DNA of 64,000 bases from positions 744,001 to 808,000 of the forward strand of contig JADJTW010000031.1 of assembly GCA_016710965.1 (NCBI GenBank), written 5' to 3'. Below, one piece after another: positions 47,122 to 54,435 of the stretch. The stretch is from Flavobacteriales bacterium. GTDB lineage: Bacteria > Bacteroidota > Bacteroidia > Flavobacteriales_F > PHOS-HE28. Under the pieces are notes generated by a model that was not told the origin of the DNA, did not search any database, and saw only the letters and a program-made list of their open reading frames with translations. Made by a program: the position numbers and the translations under genes. How positions within the stretch are numbered: position 1 is the stretch's first letter; every line of letters starts with the position of its first letter.

Positions 47122-48150
47122 ATGCTGATGATGCGCACCTGGACTGTTGCTGCAGCGCTCCTTTTGTTCGGTTATGGCCGCGCACAGGACCTCAGTGGCG
47201 ATGCGATCTACGAACGCTGCGCCGGCGCTATCATGCAGATCGGCGTGCGCGACGACCTGGGCCGCATGCAGGGCACCGGCAGCGGCATCGTACTGAAGGA
47301 TAGTGCGTGGTTGCTGACGAACCACCACATTTTCGAGCACGGTGGATACCTGATGGCGGAGAAGGATGGCGAACCATTGGATATCACCGGTGGCATTGTG
47401 CGCGCCGATGCGAAGCACGATGTGCTGATCCTGAAGATCAAACCGGAGATCTTCCCAGAGCTTTGGAAGAAGATCCCGGATCTCGATGTGGTGCTCTTCG
47501 ACCAGCTTAAACGTGGACAAAGGGTGTATGCCATCGGCAACCCTGCCGACCTGGAGACTACCATCACCGATGGATTGATCAGTGGGTTGCGCATGGCCGA
47601 AGACACCGCCTCGCAGTTGGTGCAGATCAGCGCACCCATCAGCCCCGGCAGCAGTGGGGGCGGGGTGTTCGATGGGCAGGGGCGGCTCATCGGCATGACC
47701 TCGTTCATCATGCGGCCGCGGAGCACCCAGAACCTGAATTTCGCCTTGCCCATGGACCAGGTCCTGTTCTGGGATCGCACCGACACCCGCCACGATATCT
47801 CCGAGACGAAATGGCACCCGCAGTTCATCGCTGGCTATGAGGCGTGGAAGGCCCATGATTGCAACCTGGCCGCGGCACACTTCCGAATGGTGCCGGACGG
47901 GGATCCCACGAGGGGCCGCGCGCTCTACTTCACCGCGCGCTGCCTGCAGCACACCGGAAAGAACGGGCCGGCCAAGGACCTGTATGAGCGTGCAGTGAAG
48001 GTGGATCCACGGCTGGCTCGTGCGCACCTTTATCTGGCTAGCATCCTGCTCAGCGAAGGCGAGGTGGAGCATGCCATGGAGCATCAATCCAAGGCTTACG
48101 CTCTTGAGCCGGGCCTGCGCGAGGTGAAAGTGACGAAGGACGATTGGTGA
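47122..48150 (+). CDS. Trypsin-like serine protease with TPR-like C terminus
   Basis: A 342-residue exported protein with a signal peptide (TWTVAAALLLFGYGRAQ). The S1-type protease domain covers about residues 28-200: GTGSGIVLKD (51-60), His69 in LTNHHIF, Asp100 in KHDVLIL and Ser178 in ISPGSSGGGVFD, a complete HtrA-like triad. No PDZ domain follows. Instead, residues ~225-330 form TPR-like helices (ALYFTARCLQHTGKNGPAKDLYERA; ARAHLYLASILLSEGEVEHA). The ATG at 47122 is preferred over a TTG at 47113. It probably degrades or matures envelope proteins, perhaps together with the small upstream product. Confidence 0.85.
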   Translation: MLMMRTWTVAAALLLFGYGRAQDLSGDAIYERCAGAIMQIGVRDDLGRMQGTGSGIVLKDSAWLLTNHHIFEHGGYLMAEKDGEPLDITGGIVRADAKHDVLILKIKPEIFPELWKKIPDLDVVLFDQLKRGQRVYAIGNPADLETTITDGLISGLRMAEDTASQLVQISAPISPGSSGGGVFDGQGRLIGMTSFIMRPRSTQNLNFALPMDQVLFWDRTDTRHDISETKWHPQFIAGYEAWKAHDCNLAAAHFRMVPDGDPTRGRALYFTARCLQHTGKNGPAKDLYERAVKVDPRLARAHLYLASILLSEGEVEHAMEHQSKAYALEPGLREVKVTKDDW

Positions 48151-48278
48151 GCGGCAGTTCGTGTGCGGAGGCAATAGGCCCTGTTGCACCGCCTTGTTCC
48201 TCACCCGGCTTCATCGTACGAAAGGTGCGAATGCTACCCGCCATAATGCGCGTCTCGGGTACTGTTCTATCCCGCTCC

Positions 48279-48286
48279 TATCTTTC
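48279..48286 (+). promoter_or_regulatory. -7-like box TATCTTTC before the decarboxylase gene
   Basis: Ends 16 bases before the ATG at 48303; supports that start over the long in-frame extension back to 48144. Confidence 0.4.
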
Positions 48287-48413
48287 CCATCGGCTTACCC
48301 CGATGCCAGACAGCAGCACCACCACCCGCTCCCATTTCAACGCGGCCCGCCTTCGTTCCCATACTTGGGACCAACTGAAGCTCGCCGCTTCGGCGCTCAA
48401 TGAAGGCCGTGGC
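48280..48413 (+). repeat. Direct repeat 2, right copy (5' end of the intact decarboxylase gene)
   Basis: Same orientation as 46389-46522 and almost colinear. The pair brackets the two secreted genes at 46610-48150. Confidence 0.8.
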
Positions 48414-51022
48414 AACGCTTCCGAAGTGGACGCGCTGCTGAAGGACCTCATGACCATCGAGCTCTACTGGGCCTATCCGGGAAAGGAAACCGTGAAGCGC
48501 CTGCAGCACATGCTCAAGGGCCGCGAGTACCACACGCTAACACAGAGCGCCAACCATGTGGTGCGCAACCTCAGCAGCGGTGCCTTCCGCAGCGATCCGG
48601 TTGCGCTCGCTGACCCCTTCGCGCCGCCGCACGAGTTGCTCGAGGGCGAGAAGGAGGCGCCGCGCCTCAACTACTTCGAAACGCTTTTCGTGGATGAACT
48701 CAGCGACGGCGAGGAAGCCACGCTGAAACAGAAACTCCATAACTGTCGTGACCGCAACGACCCGTTCATCTACGACCCCGTCGTGGTTCGCACCGTGCAG
48801 GACGCGTTGGTGGCGCTGCTCTTCAACCACAACATCCAGGCGGTGGTGGTGCGCTATGGCATGCCGTACAAGAGCAACCACCACAAAGGCATCCTCAAGG
48901 AGTTCACGCGCGCCATCGATGGCCTCGACCTCAGCGATCGCGGACAGGCGAGCATGGGTCCGATGCTCGCGCGCATCATGCGCTGGTTCCGCCCGGAAGT
49001 GGACCGCTACTACGTCACGGACACGCCGGTGACGGACCTCGCGGACAGCACGCTGAAGAACTTCCGCCGCATCTTCTACCGCACGGAAGACCTCAACGAG
49101 CTGCACATGACCATCATGCGCGGCATCCAGGAGAAGTACGACACGCCCTTCTTCACTGCGCTGAAGGAATACAGCAAGCGACCCATGGGCGTCTTCCACG
49201 CCATGCCGATCAGCCGCGGCAACAGCGTGTTCAAGAGCCGCTGGATCCAGGACTTCGGTGAGTTCTACGGGCGCAACCTCTTCCTCGCGGAAACCAGCGC
49301 CACCACCGGTGGATTGGATTCCCTCTTACAACCGACCGGTCCGCTGAAGAAGGCGCAGGAACTCGCTTCGCGCGCGTTCGGTTCGCAGCACACCTTCTTC
49401 GCCACCAACGGCACAAGCACCACCAACAAGATCGTCGTGCAGGCACTGGTGGAACCCGGCGACATCGTCCTCATCGATCGCGACTGCCACAAGAGCCATC
49501 ACTATGGAATGGTCTTGAGCGGTGCGTATCCCGTCTACCTGCACAGTTATCCGCTGCCGAAATACAGCATGTACGGCGCGGTGCCGCTGGAGCACATCCG
49601 CGAGCAGTTGTTGCGCCTCAAGAAGGCGAACAAGCTGGACCGTGTGCGCATGCTGTTGCTCACCAACAGCACCTTCGATGGTGTGGTGTACAACGTGGAG
49701 CGCGTGATGGAGCAGGTACTGGCCATCAAGCCGGACATCGTCTTCCTGTGGGACGAAGCGTGGTGGGCCTTCGCGGGTTTCTCCTACATCCTGCGCCAGC
49801 GCACCGCCATGCACGTCGCTGCCAAACTCGCGCGCAAGTACAAGACGGATGAATACAAGGCCGAGTACGCCGCGCACATCAAGTCGCTGAAGAAGGGCGA
49901 AGAGCCGCGCCTGCCCGATCCCGCCAAAGTGCGCATCCGCACCTACGCCACGCAGAGCACGCACAAGACGCTCACGTCCTTCCGCCAGGGCAGCATGATC
50001 CACATCTGGGACGAGGACTTCAAGCGCAAGAGCGAAGCCGCCTTCCACGAGGCGTACATGACGCACACCAGCACCAGCGCCAACTACCAGATCCTCGCGA
50101 GCATGGATGTCGGTCGCCGGCAGGTGGAGTTCGAGGGCTACGAACTGGTGGAGAAGGCCATGGAGCTCGGCCTGCTCCTGCGTCGCACCATCCGCGAGAA
50201 CGAGCGGTTGCAGAAGTGGTTCGACATCATCACCATCGCCGACCTCATCCCTGCGGAACACCGGCAGAGCGGATTGGAACACTACTACCGCAAGGACAAA
50301 GGCTGGAACGATATCGAGAAGGCCTGGGCCGAGGACGAGTTCGCCGTGGACCCCACCAAGATCAACCTCTACACCGGTAAGACCGGCATCGATGGCGACA
50401 CGTTCAAGAACGTGTACCTCATGGACAAGCACGCCATCCAGATCAACAAGACGAGCCGCAACAGCGTGCTCTTCATGACCAACATCGGCACCACGCGCGG
50501 CTCGCTGGCCTACCTCACCAAGGTGCTGCTGCAGATCGCCGACGAGCTCGAGGAACGCAACGCGGGCATGGAGCGCGAGGACAAGCTGATGCACATCGAC
50601 AAACTGCGCGACCTGAAAGACCTCGAGAAGTATCCACCGCTGCCCGATTTCTCCAGCTTCCACACCAGCTTCCAGGGACAGCCCGGCGTGCCCGGCGGCG
50701 ACATCCGCTCCGCCTACTTCCTCGCCTACAAGGAAGAGCGCTGCCGCTACGTCAAATTGGAACCCGCGCTCGCCGAGCTCCGCAACGGCCAGCCGCTCGT
50801 CTCCGCATCCTTCGTCATTCCCTACCCGCCGGGCTTCCCGTGCTCGTGCCCGGCCAGGTCATCAACAAGGAGATCATCGACTTCCTCATCGCCATCGACG
50901 TCAAGGAGATCCACGGCTACCGCCCCGAACTCGGCCTGCGCGTCTTCACCGATGCGGCCATGGGACGGCAGAAGACCGGGACGGCGATGGGGGGGATGCG
51001 TGTGGCTGCCAAGAAGCGGTAA
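48303..51022 (+). CDS. Large PLP-dependent decarboxylase (Orn/Lys/Arg type), frame broken near its end
   Basis: A protein of about 905 residues. After a ~300-residue N-terminal region of unclear function comes the fold-type I core: TFFATNGTSTTNKIV, DIVLIDRDCHKSHHYG, FLWDEAWWAF and the PLP lysine Lys555 in STHKTLTSFRQGS. These are features of the ornithine/lysine/arginine decarboxylase family, which makes polyamine precursors or serves acid resistance. The substrate cannot be told. Near 50832 a C seems missing: the family end (LVPGQVINKEIIDFLIAIDV, then GLRVFTDAAMG) is in the -1 frame to 51022, while the written frame runs through Arg/Ser-rich nonsense to 51035. The start is the ATG at 48303. 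Confidence 0.85.
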
Positions 51023-51148
51023 GCCCGCATTCTGATCGATCGGCTTTGGCCCTCTGGGTTCCATCGCTCCACGATCCCATCCGGTCATCCGTCGAAAGAA
51101 GGCAACATGGTCCCCCTCCCATCGCGTACCGGGGGCAGAACAACAACC

Positions 51149-51667
51149 ATGGAACCACGGACCGCCCCCTTCCGCAGCACTATAGCCAGCGCTCTTCTGC
51201 TTGCCATACCCTGTCTTGCCCTCGGTGCCACATCACCTTCGATCCCTCCTGCCCAAGAAGCAGTGGAGCTAACGGCCTGGTTGCATGTCGAGGACCTGAC
51301 GATGGCCGACGTGACCGTGCAGGTGGAGGTGAATGGGATCACGCAAACCGCACACGCCAATGAGAATGGCCGCGTGACCGTGATGTTGCCTGCCGATGCC
51401 GAGGCTGTGCTTCGCTTCGAGAAGCCCGGGCACCTGGCCAAGGAAGTGGTGGTGGATACCCACAACGTGCGCGAAGGCGATTTCGGGCAGAGGCGCACGC
51501 GCAAATTGAGCATCGCTGTCATCCTCCACTTGGAGCGCCACATGGCGGGCCTCACCTACGCTGGTCCGGTGGGCACGCTCAACTTCGAGCAAGGCGGCGG
51601 CTGCCTGGCGGTGGAACATGATCGCCGGACAGTGCCGGCCAAGCGTCAGGCTACGATGACCTTCTGA
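51149..51667 (+). CDS. Secreted protein of unknown function
   Basis: A 172-residue protein beginning MEPRTAPFRSTIASALLLAIPCLALGATS, a signal peptide; an in-frame start at 51107 would lengthen the leader by 14 residues. The mature part looks like a carboxypeptidase-regulatory/TonB-plug-like beta-sandwich (VTVQVEVNGITQTAHANENGRVTVMLP; EKPGHLAKEVVVDT). Such domains are common in Bacteroidota surface proteins, but here it stands alone. A rho-independent-type hairpin follows 20 bases after the stop. Confidence 0.65.
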   Translation: MEPRTAPFRSTIASALLLAIPCLALGATSPSIPPAQEAVELTAWLHVEDLTMADVTVQVEVNGITQTAHANENGRVTVMLPADAEAVLRFEKPGHLAKEVVVDTHNVREGDFGQRRTRKLSIAVILHLERHMAGLTYAGPVGTLNFEQGGGCLAVEHDRRTVPAKRQATMTF

Positions 51668-51687
51668 GAACATCACCAACGAGGATC

Positions 51688-51717
51688 AAAGGGGCCGCGC
51701 CTGAGCGTGGCCCCTTT
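51688..51717 (+). terminator. Rho-independent-type hairpin
   Basis: AAAGGGGCCGCGC (51688-51700) pairs with GCGTGGCCCCTTT (51705-51717) with one G-T pair and a 4-base loop; flanking A and T runs make it able to work in both directions. It ends the gene at 51149 and may also serve leftward pdxA. Confidence 0.75.
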
Positions 51718-51814
51718 CTCGTTCGATGAGGTCCGGAACGCTAGCGACAATCTCCGCATCGCCCTGCTCGATGCCATCGAGGGCCAAACATGGACACCTC
51801 TCGCAGCGATCGGA

Positions 51815-52888
51815 TCAACCCTCCTTCCGCTCCTTCTCCCGCTTCTGCGGCTGGAGCGGATTGGCCATGATGAGCTTGTACCGTTCGCGTTGTTGCAGGA
51901 TGTCGGCAGCGAGCCATACCGCTGCGCGGAAGGAACCCTCATCGGCAATGCCTTGTCCGGCGATATCGAGGCCGGTGCCGTGGTCGGGGCTGGTGCGCAC
52001 AATGGGCAGCCCTGCGGTGAAGTTGACGCCGTGGCCGAAATTGAGGGCCTTGAAAGGAGCGAGTCCCTGGTCGTGGTACATGGCCAGCACGCCGTCGAAA
52101 TACTTGTAGGTGCCGTTGCCGAAGAAGCCATCCGCAGCGTAGGGCCCCACGGCTTTGATGCCTTCCTCGTTGAGACGGCGGGCAGCCGGGGCGATGCGCT
52201 CCTTGTCCTCGCTGCCCAGCGCGCCGCCATCGCCCGCGTGCGGGTTGAGGCCCAGCAGGGCGATACGCGGTTCGATGACGCCGAAATCGCGCAGCAGGCT
52301 TTGGTGCAGGATGCGTGCCTTGGCCATGATCCTCTCGGTCGTGATCGCAGCAGACACATCCTTCAACGGGATGTGGCCGGTGACGCAGCCCACACGAAGG
52401 CCTTCGCCCACCAACAGCATGAGCACTTCACCATCGCCGCCAGCCATGTGCTGCAGGAACTCGGTGTGGCCGGGGTAGGCGAAGCCGGCCTGTTGCATGG
52501 CGTTCTTGTCGATGGGTGCGGTGACGAGCACATCCACCTTGCCGCTGGCGAGGTCCTGCGCGGCCGCTTCGAGGCTCTTGATGGCGAACGCCGCCAATGG
52601 GCTGGACGGCTTGCCCAATTCCAGTTCAAGGTCGTCCTCCCAGAGATTCACCAAATTGAACTTCCTCGGCAATGCTTCACGCGCATCGTTCACACGGTGG
52701 AACTGCACTTCATCCAACTTCAGCAGCTTGCGATGCTGGCTCACCGTCTTGGCTGAGCAATAGAGCACGGGCGTGGTATCGGCGAGCATGCGCGGATCCT
52801 CGAAGCACTTCAGCACCACTTCGATGCCGATGCCGTTGAGGTCGCCGCAGGAAATGCCCACGCGGACAGGTTGACGCTGTTCGCTCAT
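51815..52888 (-). CDS. pdxA: 4-Hydroxythreonine-4-phosphate dehydrogenase
   Basis: PdxA oxidises 4-phosphohydroxy-L-threonine in the DXP-dependent branch of pyridoxal 5'-phosphate synthesis. The 357 residues start with RVGISCGDLNGIGIEVVLK (the Bacteroidota form of the GDP.G.G motif) and contain TAPIDKNAMQQAGFAYPGHTEFL (about residues 121-143), the metal-ligand region GLNPHAGDGGALG and the C-terminal YHDQGLAPFKAL and TSPDHGTGLDIAG. Its ATG overlaps the stop of pepA by 4 bases (ATGA), so the two form an operon. The pathway also needs DXP made by dxs at 19188. Confidence 0.96.
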   Translation of the reverse strand: MSEQRQPVRVGISCGDLNGIGIEVVLKCFEDPRMLADTTPVLYCSAKTVSQHRKLLKLDEVQFHRVNDAREALPRKFNLVNLWEDDLELELGKPSSPLAAFAIKSLEAAAQDLASGKVDVLVTAPIDKNAMQQAGFAYPGHTEFLQHMAGGDGEVLMLLVGEGLRVGCVTGHIPLKDVSAAITTERIMAKARILHQSLLRDFGVIEPRIALLGLNPHAGDGGALGSEDKERIAPAARRLNEEGIKAVGPYAADGFFGNGTYKYFDGVLAMYHDQGLAPFKALNFGHGVNFTAGLPIVRTSPDHGTGLDIAGQGIADEGSFRAAVWLAADILQQRERYKLIMANPLQPQKREKERKEG

Positions 52889-54318
52889 GCTTCCGCGCGT
52901 TGCTTGATGAGCTGATAGAGCAGCCGCACGCCCACTCCGGTGCCGCCCTTGGTGCGATAGCCATCCTTCTTGGTCAGGAAAGCCGGCCCGGCGATGTCGA
53001 GGTGGATGAAGGGGTGCGTGGTGAAGCGCGCCAGGAACTTGCCCGCCGTCTGCGCTCCGGCGAGATCACTGCCCAGGTTCTTGATATCGGCCACGTCGCT
53101 GATGATCTCTTCGCCGTATTCGTCCCAGAACGGGAGCCGTGCTACGCGCTCGTACGTGGTGTCTCCCGCTTCTTCCAATCGCTTGAATTCGTTGTCCGAG
53201 GCCGTGCCCATGGTGGCCACCCCATAGGTGCCGATGGCGCGCATGGCTGCGCCGGTGAGCGTGGCAACGGTGATCACCAACTCCGGCTTGTATTGCTCGC
53301 CGAAGCTGAGCGCGTCGGCCAGGATCATGCGACCCTCGGCGTCGGTGTTGAGCACCTCAACGGTAAGCCCGCTGTGCATGAGGATCACATCGCCGGGTGC
53401 ATAAGCGTTGCCGCCGAGCCTGTTGTCGGTGGCGGGCACGAGGCCCACGATATGCACTGGCAATTCCTGGCGTGCGGCAACGCTGATCGCGCAAGCCACC
53501 GCCGCCGCCCCGGCCATGTCGCACTTCATCTGGTCCATGCTGTTGGGCGTGGGTTTCAGGCTGAGGCCGCCCGTATCGTACACCACACCTTTGCCCACCA
53601 GCAGCATGGGCTTCTTGTTCACGGCGTTCTTCGGCTTCCATTCCAGGATGCAGAAGGCGGGGTCGTCGATGCTGCCTTTGTTCACGGCCAACAAGCCGCC
53701 CATGCCCAGGGCCTGAATGCGCTCCTTGCCCAGGACTTCCACCTTGAAGCCCGCGTTGCGACTGAGGTTGCGGATCTCCGAGGCGAGCTGTTTGGCGTTG
53801 AGGAAGCTCACGGGCTCGTTCACCAGGTCGCGCGCGGTGAACACCGCTTCGCAGAGGTCCCCGAGCTCATCTACCTGCGCTGCTGTTACTTCCTTGGCCA
53901 CGATGCCTAGTTTCTCTAGGGAGGGTGCGCCCTTCTCGTCGCTCTTGTACTTGCGGAAGGCATAGCTGCCGAGCACCGTGCCTTCCACGAGGGCCAGGGT
54001 CAGTTCGGCATCGTCCTGCAGGCTCACTACTTGCGCTTCGTTGCGCTTGCCGGCATTGAGCCGCAGGGCCATGGCATCGCCCGCGCGACGGGCCTTCTCC
54101 AGTTGCTGGGTGCGGTTCTTCGTGTTGGAAAGATGGACGAGCACCAAGCGACCGCTGATGTCACAAGCTGCCATCGAAGGGTCTGCCTCCAGCTGCTCTG
54201 TGAGGTATTGCCGGTCGGCACGCTCCAGGTCAAGGTTGCGCAATTGGGCGGGGTTGTCCAACAGCACCAAGGTGTCGCGCGCAGCGGCGGGGCGGCTGTT
54301 CTTGGCAATGGCGATCAT
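52885..54318 (-). CDS. Leucyl aminopeptidase (peptidase family M17)
   Basis: A 477-residue cytosolic aminopeptidase with two metal ions. The C-terminal catalytic domain shows LVGKGVVYDTGGLSLKP (about residues 240-256), KCDMAGAAAV with metal-binding Asp, and the M17 signature NTDAEGRMILAD (about 326-337). The N-terminal domain is less conserved. The start is the ATG at 54318, 5 bases behind a -7-like box; a huge in-frame reading to 56112 is antisense to the gliding-protein gene and is not real. It leads a two-gene operon with pdxA. Confidence 0.93.
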   Translation of the reverse strand: MIAIAKNSRPAAARDTLVLLDNPAQLRNLDLERADRQYLTEQLEADPSMAACDISGRLVLVHLSNTKNRTQQLEKARRAGDAMALRLNAGKRNEAQVVSLQDDAELTLALVEGTVLGSYAFRKYKSDEKGAPSLEKLGIVAKEVTAAQVDELGDLCEAVFTARDLVNEPVSFLNAKQLASEIRNLSRNAGFKVEVLGKERIQALGMGGLLAVNKGSIDDPAFCILEWKPKNAVNKKPMLLVGKGVVYDTGGLSLKPTPNSMDQMKCDMAGAAAVACAISVAARQELPVHIVGLVPATDNRLGGNAYAPGDVILMHSGLTVEVLNTDAEGRMILADALSFGEQYKPELVITVATLTGAAMRAIGTYGVATMGTASDNEFKRLEEAGDTTYERVARLPFWDEYGEEIISDVADIKNLGSDLAGAQTAGKFLARFTTHPFIHLDIAGPAFLTKKDGYRTKGGTGVGVRLLYQLIKQRAEA

Positions 54319-54323
54319 GGGGC

Positions 54324-54331
54324 CGAAGATA
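54324..54331 (-). promoter_or_regulatory. -7-like box TATCTTCG before the pepA-type gene
   Basis: Reads TATCTTCG on the minus strand and ends 5 bases before the ATG at 54318; a leaderless start is predicted. Confidence 0.4.
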
Positions 54332-54435
54332 GCCGGGGCATTCGGCGGGGACGAGGGACGAAGAACGGCCGACAAATCCAAAGGAGCGGTGCCTGTTGCC
54401 CTAGGCCTTTGCCGACCTTTGTACGTCTTCACTGC

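Noticed and set aside
48144..48302. Upstream extension of the decarboxylase frame
   Set aside because: It overlaps the end of the serine protease gene, while the repeat copy and a -7-like box point to the ATG at 48303.
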